Assembly: GCF_020405225.1 (NCBI RefSeq) | Contig: NZ_CP084472.1 | Location: forward strand, 1,302,001-1,366,000 | Direction: 5' to 3' | Source of the DNA: Natrinema sp. DC36 | GTDB taxonomy: Archaea; Halobacteriota; Halobacteria; Halobacteriales; Natrialbaceae | DNA: 64,000 nt | Part shown: one piece after another, positions 24,209 through 33,278 of the stretch | Layout of the letters: each line of letters opens with the position of its first letter | How positions within the stretch are numbered: the first letter of the stretch is position 1 | Notes under the pieces: generated by a model | Databases searched by the model: none | Told to the model about the DNA's origin: nothing | Seen by the model: only the letters and a program-made list of their open reading frames with translations | Made by a program: the position numbers and the translations under genes

Positions 24209-24728
24209 CGGTCAACAGGCGTGCAGTCACTCCGTTTTCAGGACGCGTCCCGAACTACTCCGAATTACTGCACCGACGAAGTCACCCCTCCGAGCAGTAT
24301 CACTCCTCGCAGGTTTCGCATCAGACGGTGGATCCCTTTGGTTGACCGGCGGTGTCCGTTTCGAACACACAGATTGCGAGTCGCCACTCGAGGACGTACC
24401 GAAACCACGTCACGACCCCGTGACCGCGTTCGCCGGCCCAGATCCCGGTTTCGGACGTCTCGCTCGGGACCAGACCGTCCGTCAGCGCGCTCAACACGAG
24501 CGTCTCCCGATCGGCGAGCAGCAGTCGGCCGAGCGATCGATCCGACCCCGGTGACGTATCGACTGATTGCTAGGTATTTTTGAGAGGGGGTACGTCGACC
24601 GAACTCTCCTATTCAAGGCCAAGTTTCGAGGTAACTACTCGAGTACCACTGGCAATGGGTGGACCACTGATCGACCGAAATTCCGCGACCGATGACCGAC
24701 GGGTGCGCTGCGGGAGGGAACGCAGATA
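24209..24728. other. 520-bp gap with one coding-like minus-strand segment
   Basis: Between the zinc-ribbon gene and the HalOD1 gene no complete gene with a normal start is evident. The stretch 24321-24569 has coding character on the minus strand (listed separately). The remainder is unstructured apart from a TATTTTT run at 24576-24582. Confidence 0.4.
24321..24569 (-). pseudogene. Coding-like remnant or small gene without clear start
   Basis: Minus-strand frame open from after TAG at 24572-24570 down to TGA at 24323-24321. The codons have haloarchaeal GC3 character and the last 60 or so residues look protein-like (LVLSALTDGLVPSE..., VVTWFRYVLEWRLAICVFETD). There is no ATG in the frame; the first GTG is at about 24497, inside the conserved-looking part. 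It could be a 5'-truncated gene or a short gene using an unusual start. No family recognised. Confidence 0.3.
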
Positions 24729-25055
24729 ATGTCCGGTCCAGATCGTGACCCTGCGGACGATGACCGGCCGGTGCTCGCCGAACGCACCTATGACGAGGGG
24801 ACGCCGCCCAGTATCGCGGCCGTCTACGCGATCTCGGCCGCCCTCGATACCGATCCGATCGATTGTACGACCGAACTGGGATTCACGCTGTACGATCACG
24901 TCGACCCGGAGGCCCTCGATCGGCTCGTTACTCGGACCGAACGCGCCGGCGATGTCACCGTCGAACTCTCGCTGGGCGAGTACCTGCTTCGGATCACGAA
25001 CAGCGGACACGTGCGCGTTTTCGGGCCGAGCGAATCCTCCGAGTCGGTTCGATGA
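24729..25055 (+). CDS. HalOD1 output-domain protein
   Basis: 108 residues. The central pattern PSIAAVYAISAALDTDPIDCTTELGFTLYDHVDPEALDRL (in pieces) followed by VTVELSLGEYLLRITNSGHVRVF matches the HalOD1 domain, a small haloarchaeal output module found alone or attached to receiver domains. Its biochemical role is not settled. It is a single gene here, convergent with the peroxiredoxin. Confidence 0.8.
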   Translation: MSGPDRDPADDDRPVLAERTYDEGTPPSIAAVYAISAALDTDPIDCTTELGFTLYDHVDPEALDRLVTRTERAGDVTVELSLGEYLLRITNSGHVRVFGPSESSESVR

Positions 25056-25090
25056 GACGATAGCACGACCGGCGGCACGACCGATTCCGT

Positions 25091-25564
25091 TCAGTGCGTG
25101 ACGTCGACCGGCTCGAGATCTGCCAGTACCTCGTCTGCGTGGCCGTCTGGGGAGACCCCTTCGTACACCGCTTCGATCCGTCCGTCCGAATCCACGAGGT
25201 AGGTGTTCCGGAAGACGCCGTCGAAGGTGTTGCCGAACATCCGTTTCTCGCCGTAGGAGTCATACAGCGTCGCGACTTCGCCGAGCTCGTCGGACAGCAG
25301 ATCGAACTCGAGGTCGTAGTCGGCCGCGAATTCCGTGAGGTCGTCGACCGGATCGTCGCTGATCCCGACGACCGCGGCGTCCCGGTCCGCGAGTTGCGAG
25401 AGCGCGTCGTTGAACCCGCAGGCCTCGGTCGTACAGCCGTCCGTGTTGGCACGAGGGTAGAAGTAGACGACGAGTCGCTGCCCCTCGAAATCGGAGCGTC
25501 TGACCGTCTCGCCGTGTTGGTTAAGCAGTTCGAACTCCGGTGCCTCGTCGCCGACATCGAGCAT
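25091..25564 (-). CDS. bcp: Peroxiredoxin (BCP/PrxQ type)
   Basis: 157 residues. Thiol-dependent reduction of peroxides. The peroxidatic Cys44 in YPRANTDGCTTEACG is followed by a second Cys five residues later (Cys49), the PrxQ/BCP atypical 2-Cys arrangement. The usual Pro-X3-T-X2-C motif is changed to PRANTDGC, keeping Pro and Thr. The C-terminal part carries FRNTYLVDSDGRIEAVYEGV. Cytoplasmic; thioredoxin is the likely reductant. Monocistronic, next to the HalOD1 gene. Confidence 0.92.
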   Translation of the reverse strand: MLDVGDEAPEFELLNQHGETVRRSDFEGQRLVVYFYPRANTDGCTTEACGFNDALSQLADRDAAVVGISDDPVDDLTEFAADYDLEFDLLSDELGEVATLYDSYGEKRMFGNTFDGVFRNTYLVDSDGRIEAVYEGVSPDGHADEVLADLEPVDVTH

Positions 25565-25672
25565 GCACGGGAGTTAGCGAGCGCTAATGTATGCATTGCG
25601 ATTTCACACCGTGATCCGCGAGGCGCGAGTCGTCGAGACGAAGCCGATCATCACAGTGGGCTCGAGGAGCGC

Positions 25673-26584
25673 TCACTCGAGGCGCTCGGCCGCCTCCCGA
25701 TCGATGAGGGGGGCGGCATTTTGCTCCGGGAGCGTGACGACGTCATCGCTGCTCAGTGTATACTCGCGGTCGTCGACGCCGAGAATGTCGCCGATATCAC
25801 TGGTGATTCTGACGGTCGTGCGATCGACGTCGTCGGCCTGCCCGTCGGCCCCTGACTCCGCTGTCGGCCCTCCTGTTTCCGAATCGGTGTCGACGGCCGA
25901 ATCGGGACCGGCCGCGGACTGCTCCGGCCGGGCGTCCGTCGGATCCGGAGCGTCGTTCTCATCGGTTCGGTCCGCCTCCCCGGCCGGTGGACCATCTCCG
26001 CCCAGCCCCTCTCCGCCCATGACGTCCGCGGGGGAGACACCGCCAGAGTCGTCCGTTCCCGGATCCACGTCGGCGGCGGGACCGGTGGATGACTGTTCTC
26101 CGGGCTGGTCCGCCGGATCGCCGGACTCACCGGCCGGTGTCGGTCCGGCATCGGTCGCCACGGGCGCGTCGGTCCCCGAACCGGCTGCGTCGCCTTCGAC
26201 GCCCTCGAGGACGTCCAGGACGCGCGTCTTGTTCGAGCCGATTCGGTCGACGAGATCGTCGAAGAGGTCGGCCTCTTCCGCCGTCAGCCCGTCGTCGTCG
26301 GCCGCCATTCCGGCCGCGGCGAGGCTGGCCTGCTTGACGAGTTTTCCCATCCGTCGCTCGTAGATCGCCTCGACGACGTCCTTGGCGGTCTCGATCTCGT
26401 CTGTCAGCCGGCCGACCTCGGGCGCGGAAAAGGGGTCGTCGGACTGCTCGGCGGCGCGATCGCGTTCGTCCTCGAGGTCGGCGATGTAGTCGCCGACCTC
26501 CTGGTAGAACGAGGGGCGCAGATTCTGGAGGCTATCCTTCTGACGCTCCTTGCTCTGGACCGAACGCAACTCGTCTAGATTCAT
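25673..26584 (-). CDS. Archaeal GINS subunit (Gins51/Gins15 type)
   Basis: 303 residues. The N-terminal A domain (MNLDELRSVQSKERQKDSLQ..., with FYQEVGDYIADLEDERD) and a C-terminal B domain (TTVRITSDIGDILGVDDREYTLSSDDVVTLPEQNAAPLI in pieces) are joined by an acidic, Gly/Pro-rich disordered linker of about 100 residues. GINS bridges MCM helicase and primase/polymerase at the replication fork. Its ATG overlaps the priS stop by 4 bp, a pairing typical of archaea and strong support for the assignment. The long linker is a haloarchaeal feature. Confidence 0.88.
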   Translation of the reverse strand: MNLDELRSVQSKERQKDSLQNLRPSFYQEVGDYIADLEDERDRAAEQSDDPFSAPEVGRLTDEIETAKDVVEAIYERRMGKLVKQASLAAAGMAADDDGLTAEEADLFDDLVDRIGSNKTRVLDVLEGVEGDAAGSGTDAPVATDAGPTPAGESGDPADQPGEQSSTGPAADVDPGTDDSGGVSPADVMGGEGLGGDGPPAGEADRTDENDAPDPTDARPEQSAAGPDSAVDTDSETGGPTAESGADGQADDVDRTTVRITSDIGDILGVDDREYTLSSDDVVTLPEQNAAPLIDREAAERLE

Positions 26585-27756
26585 TCTTTCTCCTTCTCGG
26601 CGCGGCCGCGTGCCATCAGGAACACGGCAACGTACTCGGGTAGTGACTGGTCTCCCTCCGAGACCGTAAAGCTATCCCCACCGAGTTCGATTTCGCCGCC
26701 GTCAGTGACGTCGACGGTGATCTCGTGGCCCGTGAACGTCTCGGGGACGGCGTCGACGAGCGGATCGAAGTCTGTGATCTCGTCGCGCTCGAGGCGGACC
26801 GTTTTCAGCCCGCTCCCGCCGTGGAGGCTCCCGGGCAGGCGAATGAGGCGGTTGGTGTCGGTGGTGACCGGCTCGTCGATGGGCGCGTTGTCCCGCTCGA
26901 CGGCCCGACTCGCGAACCGTTCGGCCAACTGTGCGACTGCAGTGTGGACGGTCACGTTACCGGCCTCGAGCTGCTCCCGATTGTTGCGGGCCGCGTTCAG
27001 CGTGGCTGCCGCCTTCCCCTCGCCGATGCCGTCGAACTCCCGTAGGCGCTCGAGGGCGGCGTCGTCCTCTAACGCCAGTAGCTCGTCGACGAACTCCATG
27101 AAGTGGGCGTGCGTCCGGGCCCCCCAGCCACCCTCGATCCGGAGCGTGCGGCGTTCGGTCGGCGTCTTTCGCCCGAGTCCCGCGACGGTCTCGGTCTCAA
27201 TCAGTTCGTCGTACTCGAGGCCGATGCCGCGGACGTAGTCGACGATTTCGCGCCGGTGTTCCCGCTCTAAGTGCAGGACGTTCTCGTCGCGGACGTGAAC
27301 GTGATAGCCGCGGCCGCCCGAAAAGACGATCTCGAGGTCCTCGAACGCGAAGTCGTCCTCGAGGAACTCGAGCAGTCGAAACAGGGCGTCCTTACACTTC
27401 GCGAGCATCTCGGCGTACGTGTCTTCGCCGAGCGTCACGCTCGGCAAGTGGTCGGCGTCGAGATCGAAGACGAGATCGGCCGACTGCCAGTCCTTCTCGC
27501 TCATCGAGCCCGCGCCGGGATCCCGAAATCGCCCCGCGGAGAAATACACGTGTCGCGGGCGCTTTCGGACGAGAAACTCCGAAAGATCGCCCAACTCGAG
27601 GAGCGAACGGTGGCGGACCATCGTCGTATCGGGGCCGTCCGTCCAGGGGATGAACCCCCACTCGCGTTCGTTGGCCGCGGGCGGCGGCGTGATCTCCGTT
27701 CGCCGGTAGTGATCGCGGAATCGCCCCCGAAGATAGGCCCTCGTTCGCTCCTCCAT
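26581..27756 (-). CDS. priS: DNA primase small (catalytic) subunit
   Basis: 391 residues from the ATG at 27756 (MEERTRAYLRGRF); an upstream ATG adds 18 poorly fitting residues. Synthesises RNA/DNA primers with PriL (not in the window). The metal-binding acids are Asp98 and Asp100 in LVFDLDADHLP; FSGGRGYHVHV (about residue 155) is the nucleotide-binding SGGRGxH motif typical of PriS. RLPGSLHGGSGLKT is the later conserved motif. It is coupled with the GINS gene by ATGA overlap, a replisome operon. Confidence 0.95.
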   Translation of the reverse strand: MEERTRAYLRGRFRDHYRRTEITPPPAANEREWGFIPWTDGPDTTMVRHRSLLELGDLSEFLVRKRPRHVYFSAGRFRDPGAGSMSEKDWQSADLVFDLDADHLPSVTLGEDTYAEMLAKCKDALFRLLEFLEDDFAFEDLEIVFSGGRGYHVHVRDENVLHLEREHRREIVDYVRGIGLEYDELIETETVAGLGRKTPTERRTLRIEGGWGARTHAHFMEFVDELLALEDDAALERLREFDGIGEGKAAATLNAARNNREQLEAGNVTVHTAVAQLAERFASRAVERDNAPIDEPVTTDTNRLIRLPGSLHGGSGLKTVRLERDEITDFDPLVDAVPETFTGHEITVDVTDGGEIELGGDSFTVSEGDQSLPEYVAVFLMARGRAEKEKE

Positions 27757-27878
27757 ACGCTTCGAGTAGTCGTCGGTGGGGGTGTATAATCCTGCCGAAT
27801 GAAGCGGCAATCGAGCCTGCGTGAACGGCGAGTAAAAACCGAACGCAAACCGGGTCTCGTTTGCAACCGGTCCGCTCG

Positions 27879-28361
27879 TTACCGCCGAATCAGGTCGGAA
27901 ATCCGATCGGCGATTCCGACGTCCGAGCCGAGTTTCAGGTAGTAGGCGTCGCCGCCGTCCTCGTAATAGTCGTCGATCCGCCGTTTAATCTCGAAGCCGA
28001 GGTACTCGTAGAACTGTAACGCGTTTTCGTTGCTCGTCCGGGCGTGACACGTGATCGTATCGTGGTCCTCCGCGACGTGGGCGACGAGTCGTTTGCCGAC
28101 GCCCTGGCCGCGGAATTCGGGGGCCACGGCCAGAAAGAGAATGTACCCGTCGCGTCGAACGGCGGCGAATCCGACGAGATCGCTGTCTTGGACGTAACAG
28201 TGTACCTTCGACCGGCGATACGCATCAGTGAAGAAGTCGTACCGCTGTTTGAGCACATCCTCCTGACGATTGATCTCCTCCTTTAGCTGCCAGGCTTCGT
28301 CGACGTAATCGTCGCTCCCCGGGGCGACGACGCGACTGTCGATGTTGACGCTCACTATCAC
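27879..28361 (-). CDS. GNAT N-acetyltransferase
   Basis: 160 residues. The acetyl-CoA binding loop VAPEFRGQGVGKRLV (R/Q-x-x-G-x-G/A) and the closing segment NENALQFYEYLGFEIKRRI are diagnostic of the GNAT fold. The N-terminal half (VDEAWQLKEEINRQEDVLKQRYDFF) is helical. The substrate could be a protein N-terminus (RimI-like) or a small amine. An AT-rich stretch (TTATATTGA on the minus strand, about 28376-28384) lies upstream of the ATG. Confidence 0.8.
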   Translation of the reverse strand: MIVSVNIDSRVVAPGSDDYVDEAWQLKEEINRQEDVLKQRYDFFTDAYRRSKVHCYVQDSDLVGFAAVRRDGYILFLAVAPEFRGQGVGKRLVAHVAEDHDTITCHARTSNENALQFYEYLGFEIKRRIDDYYEDGGDAYYLKLGSDVGIADRISDLIRR

Positions 28362-28533
28362 AGCCTACCATCGTCGTCAATATAATTCCACCGGCAGTCA
28401 ACGCTCCGGAACGTCAGACGGCAACGTACTCGCCGGCAGTTTCTCCTGAACGTGACTTTCGACAAGAAGAAACTGCGGGCGATGCGCCCGAAACGACGGA
28501 CATAGGGGGCCGGCCGCAAAATCCCGATTCGAC

Positions 28534-28965
28534 ATGGGATTCGAACTCCGCGATCATACGGCCGATATCGCGGTCTCGGCGACCGGCGAGTCGCTCGAGG
28601 CGGTTTTCGGCTCGGTAGCCGACGGTCTCGCGGCAGCCTCGTGCGACGAGATTCCGGACGAGGCCGGCGATCGGTTTTCGGTGACCGTGACCGCCGAGAA
28701 CCGCGAGGCGCTGTTGTTCGATTTCCTCGACGAACTGATCTACCTGCGGGACACGCGAGTGGAACTCCCCGTCGACCATCGCGTCGAGTCGATCGAACTC
28801 ACCGAGTCGTCCGACGGTTCCGAGGCGTTCCGTCTCGAGGCCAGCGCACGCGGAATTCCGCTCTCTGCGGTCGACGCTCGAGAAGTGAAGGCCGTGACGT
28901 ATTCGGAGATGCGCCTCGAGCGAACCGACGACCGCTGGGAAGCCTACGTCGTCTTCGACGTCTAA
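28534..28965 (+). CDS. Archease
   Basis: 143 residues. Archease activates the tRNA ligase RtcB, allowing multiple turnovers and broadening NTP use. Motifs: the opening GFELRDHTADIAV (metal-binding Asp), LLFDFLDELIYLRDT and AREVKAVTYSEMRLERT, and a terminal Asp in VVFDV. It precedes rtcB by 117 bp on the same strand, which is its expected functional partner. Confidence 0.93.
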   Translation: MGFELRDHTADIAVSATGESLEAVFGSVADGLAAASCDEIPDEAGDRFSVTVTAENREALLFDFLDELIYLRDTRVELPVDHRVESIELTESSDGSEAFRLEASARGIPLSAVDAREVKAVTYSEMRLERTDDRWEAYVVFDV

Positions 28966-29082
28966 CTGGTCCGCTGCTCCGGCGACGCGAGAACCGACTG
29001 TCAGGCGGACCCCGATCCGGAAACCCGCAATTCGCGACGCGGGAGACGAATAGTTTTCGTCGTTGCGGTCCGAGTTTCGCGT

Positions 29083-30549
29083 ATGACCACGTTTGACGCG
29101 AACGGCATCACGCTCGAGCGGGTGCGCGAGTACGTCTGGGAGATTCCCCAGGAGGGCGACATGCGCGTCCCGGCGCGGGTACTGGCGAGCGAAGCGCTGC
29201 TCGAGGAGATTCAGGAAGACAAGTCCCTCGAGCAGATCAAAAACACGACGCACCTGCCGGGAATTACCAACCACGCGATCTGTATGCCCGACACCCATCA
29301 GGGGTACGGCTTCCCGGTCGGTGGGGTGGGTGCCCTCGACGCCGAAAACGGCTGCATTTCGCCGGGAGCGGTCGGCTATGACATCAATTGCGGCGTCCGG
29401 ATGATGCGGACGAACCTGACTTACGACGAGGTACGGGGCCACGAGGAGGAGCTCGTCGACTCCCTCTTCGCCAATATCCCGTCAGGTCTCGGCGGCGGCG
29501 GAATCGTCGAAGCCGGCGTCGAGACGATCGACGAAATCCTCGCCCGCGGCGTCGACTGGGCGCTCGAGAACGGCCACGCCGTCGAAGCGGACCTGCTCCA
29601 CTGCGAGGATGAGGGGATGCGCGAGGGGGCCGATCCCGAGAAGGTAAGCCAGAAGGCCAAGGACCGCGGGAAGAACCAGATCGGCTCGCTGGGCTCGGGG
29701 AACCACTTCCTCGAGGTCCAGCGAGTGACCGACGTCTTCGATTCGGGCGTGGGCGAGGCCTACGGACTCGAGGAGGACCAGATCGTCGTGTTGATCCACT
29801 GTGGCTCCCGCGGACTGGGCCATCAGACCTGCAACGACTACCTGCGGAAGATCGAGCAGCAACACAAGGGGCTGCTGGACCAGTTGCCCGACAAGGAACT
29901 CGCGGCCGCGCCCGCGGGATCACAGCTCGCCGAGGACTACTACGGCGCGATGAACGCGGCGATCAACTTCGCGTGGGTCAACCGGCAGCTGATCATGCAC
30001 CGCACGCGGCAGGTCTTCGAGCGCGTCTTCGATCGATCCTGGGAGTCGATGGAGATGGAGCTACTCTACGACGTGGCCCACAATATCGCGAAGAAGGAGA
30101 CGCACACGGTGAACGACGACGGCGACGAACGCGAACTCTACGTCCACCGCAAGGGGGCCACGCGGGCGTTCCCAGCCGGCCACCCCGAGGTTCCAGCAGC
30201 CTATCGGGACGTCGGCCAACCGGTGATCATCCCCGGGAGCATGGGCGCGGGCAGCTACGTCCTCCGGGGCGGCGAGAACTCGATGGAGCTGACCTTCGGC
30301 TCGACCGCTCACGGTGCGGGTCGGTTGATGAGCCGCACGCAGGCCAAAAACGAGTTCTGGGGCGGCGACGTCCAGCAGGACCTCGAGGACCAGCAGGCGA
30401 TCTACGTCAAGGCCCAGTCCGGCGCGACGATCGCCGAGGAAGCGCCGGGCGTCTACAAGGACGTCGACGAGGTCGTCCGGGTCTCCGACGAACTCGGCAT
30501 CGGCGACAAAGTTGCGCGGACGTTCCCCGTGTGTAACATCAAGGGCTGA
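29083..30549 (+). CDS. rtcB: RNA-splicing ligase RtcB
   Basis: 488 residues. Joins 2',3'-cyclic phosphate and 5'-OH ends of tRNA halves after intron removal, using GTP and Mn2+. Signatures: PDTHQGYGFPVGG, GYDINCGVRMMRTNL (Mn-binding Asp/Cys), GSLGSGNHFLEVQ (Asn/His), LIHCGSRGLGHQ and, near the end, the guanylylated His region (AHGAGRLMSRTQAK). No intein is present, unlike in several archaeal relatives. ATG at 29083 is preceded by a plausible AT box (GAATAGTTTTCG, about 29049-29060). Confidence 0.97.
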   Translation: MTTFDANGITLERVREYVWEIPQEGDMRVPARVLASEALLEEIQEDKSLEQIKNTTHLPGITNHAICMPDTHQGYGFPVGGVGALDAENGCISPGAVGYDINCGVRMMRTNLTYDEVRGHEEELVDSLFANIPSGLGGGGIVEAGVETIDEILARGVDWALENGHAVEADLLHCEDEGMREGADPEKVSQKAKDRGKNQIGSLGSGNHFLEVQRVTDVFDSGVGEAYGLEEDQIVVLIHCGSRGLGHQTCNDYLRKIEQQHKGLLDQLPDKELAAAPAGSQLAEDYYGAMNAAINFAWVNRQLIMHRTRQVFERVFDRSWESMEMELLYDVAHNIAKKETHTVNDDGDERELYVHRKGATRAFPAGHPEVPAAYRDVGQPVIIPGSMGAGSYVLRGGENSMELTFGSTAHGAGRLMSRTQAKNEFWGGDVQQDLEDQQAIYVKAQSGATIAEEAPGVYKDVDEVVRVSDELGIGDKVARTFPVCNIKG

Positions 30550-30613
30550 TTGGGTTACACCGTCTACGTCGGACAAGCAGAAGAGTCACATATTCCTATT
30601 GAATACTTGGGAT

Positions 30614-30838
30614 ATGCGCGTCAGTGCCGACGACGGGTGTCTCCCTCTCCCGAAATCGATTCGGGAACGGTTCGGTGAGGAATTCGAACTCATCGAGCGT
30701 AGCGACCGACTGATCCTCGTCCCAATTCCAGACGATCCGCTCGAGGCACTTCGAGACGAGGCCGCTGCGAGCGAGAAAACAGCGGCACAACTCGAGGAGA
30801 GCGCACTGAAAGAGGCGCTCGAAGAAGCTGGCGAGTGA
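30614..30838 (+). CDS. AbrB/MazE-like antitoxin-type DNA-binding protein
   Basis: 74 residues from the ATG at 30614. The first 45 residues (VSADDGCLPLPKSIRERFG..., FELIERSDRLILVP) form the swapped-hairpin AbrB fold; the rest is an acidic helix (AASEKTAAQLEESALKEALEEAGE). VapB- and MazE-type antitoxins look like this, but no PIN or MazF toxin gene is adjacent, so it is an orphan. The frame runs through upstream sequence from the rtcB tail; the start is chosen by the domain and an AT-rich upstream stretch (ATATTCCTATTGAATA, about 30593-30606). Confidence 0.72.
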   Translation: MRVSADDGCLPLPKSIRERFGEEFELIERSDRLILVPIPDDPLEALRDEAAASEKTAAQLEESALKEALEEAGE

Positions 30839-30933
30839 AACACTGAAACCGAGTTCGATTGAATTGGATTGCGACGGCGACGCTGACCGGGTCGAATGAG
30901 AAGAACGAAACTCTCTGTCGGTGCGCTCGATTG

Positions 30934-31161
30934 CTACTTTACGCGGAACGGACTCTCGTCGTCCTCGTCCGTTTCGCGACCGTCATCGTTGTCCTCGCTC
31001 TCGTACGGCTTCCGCGCCGTGATCGTCACGGTCGCTTCGGGGTCGTCCTCGTCGGCCCACGGACTGTCGTAGGCCGAAATCTCGAGATCGGTCACGTCCC
31101 ATCCCTCCTCCTCGACGAGTTCCACGAGCCGGCGCTGGTCCGCGAGCATGTCCTCGTCCAT
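30934..31161 (-). CDS. Short haloarchaeal hypothetical protein
   Basis: 75 residues. The N-terminus MDEDMLADQRRLVELVEEEGWDVT is amphipathic helix, then two strands (LEISAYDSPWADEDDPEATVTITARKP in pieces) and an acidic tail ending SPFRVK. The composition is typical of halophilic proteins and GC3 is high, supporting real coding. No function is known. It is divergent from moaA. Confidence 0.6.
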   Translation of the reverse strand: MDEDMLADQRRLVELVEEEGWDVTDLEISAYDSPWADEDDPEATVTITARKPYESEDNDDGRETDEDDESPFRVK

Positions 31162-31386
31162 AGCGTCTCGTTCGAGCGTCGGAGAGGTATGTCTTCCGTC
31201 GGAAGGTGGGAGGTCTCGCTCTGGGGGACACCCGACCGTTTGATTTCGCGGCCCCGATGAACCGAGGGGGACTCTCGAGTCGAACGGCGTCTCACTCCCT
31301 CGTTGACAGTATCTAGAAACCGAAATCGGTTACGAGCCGCCGAAATCCCCGGCGCGTTTAAGCGGATCCGGCTGCAACTCAGTGTC

Positions 31387-32376
31387 ATGCTCACCGACGA
31401 ATTCGGGCGGGAGGTTTCCGGGGTTCGCGTCTCTCTCACCGATCGGTGTAACTTCGACTGCGTCTACTGTCACAACGAGGGGCTCGGGGACACTCGCGGA
31501 CCGATGGATCCGCAGGACGACGAGATGTCGACCGACGACGTCGTCCGCTTTCTCGAGGTCGCCGCCGAGTTCGACGTCGACGCGGTCAAGTTCACCGGTG
31601 GAGAGCCGATGCTGCGACAGGACCTGGAGGAAATTATCGCACGGACGCCCGATCAGATGGAGGTTTCGCTGACCACGAACGGCACGTTCCTCCCCGGCCG
31701 CGCCGAGGCGCTCGTGGACGCCGGCCTCGAGCGGGTCAACGTCTCGCAGGACGCGCTCGATCCCGAGGATTTCGCCGCGGTGACGAAGAGCGGAGCCTAC
31801 GACAAAGTCCTCGAAGGCGTCGAAGCGGCGCTCGAGGCGGGTCTGGATCCGGTCAAGCTCAACATGGTCGTTTTCGAGCACACCGCGGGGTACGTGCCGG
31901 AGATGGTCGATCACGTCGCCGAGAACGAGGGACTACAGCTCCAGTTGATCGAGTACATGCCGGAGCTGACGGGGAAGCCGGAGTGGAACATCGACATCCA
32001 GCGGGTTCACGACTGGTTGGCCGAGCAGGCCGACGAAATCGAACACCGAGAGATGCACGACCGAAAGCGCTACTGGATCGGCGGCGAGGACGGGAGCGGC
32101 GGTGGCATGGTCGAGATCGTCGACCCCGTCGAGAACCCGACCTTCTGTGCGAACTGCCATCGGGTTCGGGTCACCCACGAGGGCTACCTGAAGGGCTGTC
32201 TCAACCGCAACGACGACCTCAAGTCGATGGGCGAGATGACCACGTCGGAGATCCGCGAGGCCTTTCGCGACACCGTCGCGAACCGGGTTCCCTACTACGG
32301 CGAGTACATGATCCAGAACGAGCAGGGACAGTGGGAGGTCAACGAGAAGTACATCGAAGAGTACGCCGGAGCCTGA
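31387..32376 (+). CDS. moaA: GTP 3',8-cyclase (MoaA)
   Basis: 329 residues from the ATG at 31387 ([12 protein letters not shown]). Radical-SAM enzyme for the first step of molybdopterin synthesis. The N-terminal 4Fe-4S ligands are Cys21, Cys25, Cys28 (CNFDCVYCH); the C-terminal cluster Cys appear in [29 protein letters not shown] binds SAM. The GTP-binding tail is at the end ([12 protein letters not shown]-like) but lacks the double-Gly MoaA C-terminus of bacteria, as in other archaea. A T5 run follows at 32394-32398. Confidence 0.95.
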   Translation: MLTDEFGREVSGVRVSLTDRCNFDCVYCHNEGLGDTRGPMDPQDDEMSTDDVVRFLEVAAEFDVDAVKFTGGEPMLRQDLEEIIARTPDQMEVSLTTNGTFLPGRAEALVDAGLERVNVSQDALDPEDFAAVTKSGAYDKVLEGVEAALEAGLDPVKLNMVVFEHTAGYVPEMVDHVAENEGLQLQLIEYMPELTGKPEWNIDIQRVHDWLAEQADEIEHREMHDRKRYWIGGEDGSGGGMVEIVDPVENPTFCANCHRVRVTHEGYLKGCLNRNDDLKSMGEMTTSEIREAFRDTVANRVPYYGEYMIQNEQGQWEVNEKYIEEYAGA

Positions 32377-32393
32377 TCTCACCCGCGTCTCCG

Positions 32394-32398
32394 TTTTT
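32394..32398 (+). terminator. Oligo-T run after moaA
   Basis: TTTTT 18 bp after the moaA stop, before the tRNA/ribosomal cluster, is in the right place for an archaeal T-rich terminator. Confidence 0.35.
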
Positions 32399-32586
32399 GT
32401 CACCTTCGTTCTGCCACCGACTCGAGTCGAATGGTGGGGACTTGAGCGCGATCAACGGTGGAATCGATTCGAACGAGGAGCGACCACCTTTCGTTGCCCT
32501 TAAGTAGTCGACGGGGGTAGGTCCGGGTGCAATACGTGTAGGGGAGTGATCCCCGAGTCCGAGAGGGCGATGATAGACGGAACGGT

Positions 32587-32669
32587 GTTGTGGTAGCCAA
32601 GCGGCCCAAGGCGCATGGTTGCTAACCATGTGGCGTCAAGCCTCCGGGGTTCAAATCCCCGCCACAACG
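32587..32669 (+). tRNA. tRNA-Ser (GCT anticodon)
   Basis: 83 nt class II tRNA. Acceptor GTTGTGG (32587-32593) pairs with CCACAAC (32662-32668), discriminator G at 32669, CCA not encoded. The anticodon arm CATGG-TTGCTAA-CCATG gives GCT (reads AGY). A long variable arm and T arm CGGGG-TTCAAAT-CCCCG are present. No intron is visible. It lies at the head of the rps13 cluster. Confidence 0.96.
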
Positions 32670-32681
32670 TCGGACACTTCG

Positions 32682-32699
32682 CTGGCGTTTTCCCGCCAG
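32682..32699 (+). terminator. Hairpin between tRNA-Ser and rps13
   Basis: CTGGCG (32682-32687) and CGCCAG (32694-32699) form a 6-bp stem with a TTTTCC loop, 13 bp after the tRNA. It may separate the tRNA from the ribosomal operon or serve as a processing or leader hairpin. Confidence 0.35.
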
Positions 32700-32741
32700 T
32701 CGATTTGCATCGCAGGCAGACCAGAGACAGATACACGATAC

Positions 32742-33278
32742 ATGAGCGCGGAAGAACCTCAAGAACAAGAAGACGACGAAGACCTCCGATACTTCGTCCG
32801 CATCGGACAAACGGACCTCGATGGGACGAAGTCCGTCGAGCGCTCGCTCTCGGAGATGAACGGGATCGGTCGCCGGACCGCCCGACTCATCGCCGAGGAA
32901 GCGGGCGTCGACCGAACCGCGACGTTCGGTCGACTCGACGACGACGTCATCGACGGCGTCATCGAGGCCGTGGAGAACTACGCCGACCAGGTCCCCGACT
33001 GGCTCAACAACCGTCAGGGCGACTTCTACAGCGGCGAAACGACCCACGAGATCGGGAACGATCTCCAGTTGACCCGACAGCACGACATCAACCGGATGAA
33101 GATGATCGACTCCTACAAGGGCTCTCGCCACAAGCGAGGCCAGAAGGTTCGCGGTCAGCGAACCAAGTCCACCGGCCGAACGGAGGGCACCATCGGAGTC
33201 AACGTCGAAGAGATCCGCGAAGAACAGGCCGAAGAGGCCGCAGCCGCCGAAGAAGAAGAAGAGGACGAGGGTGAATAA
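32742..33278 (+). CDS. rps13: 30S ribosomal protein S13
   Basis: 178 residues from the ATG at 32742. S13 fold ([22 protein letters not shown]..., [17 protein letters not shown]-terminal [20 protein letters not shown]) at the small-subunit head. Acidic N-terminal extension and an E-rich C-terminal tail ([19 protein letters not shown]) are haloarchaeal additions. First gene of the rps13-rps4-rps11-rpoD operon; rps4 begins on the last base of its stop (TAATG). Confidence 0.97.
   Translation: MSAEEPQEQEDDEDLRYFVRIGQTDLDGTKSVERSLSEMNGIGRRTARLIAEEAGVDRTATFGRLDDDVIDGVIEAVENYADQVPDWLNNRQGDFYSGETTHEIGNDLQLTRQHDINRMKMIDSYKGSRHKRGQKVRGQRTKSTGRTEGTIGVNVEEIREEQAEEAAAAEEEEEDEGE

Noticed and set aside
26581-27756. 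Intein in PriS, RtcB or Cdc48
   Set aside because: Lengths (391, 488 and 753 residues) match intein-free proteins and motifs are uninterrupted.
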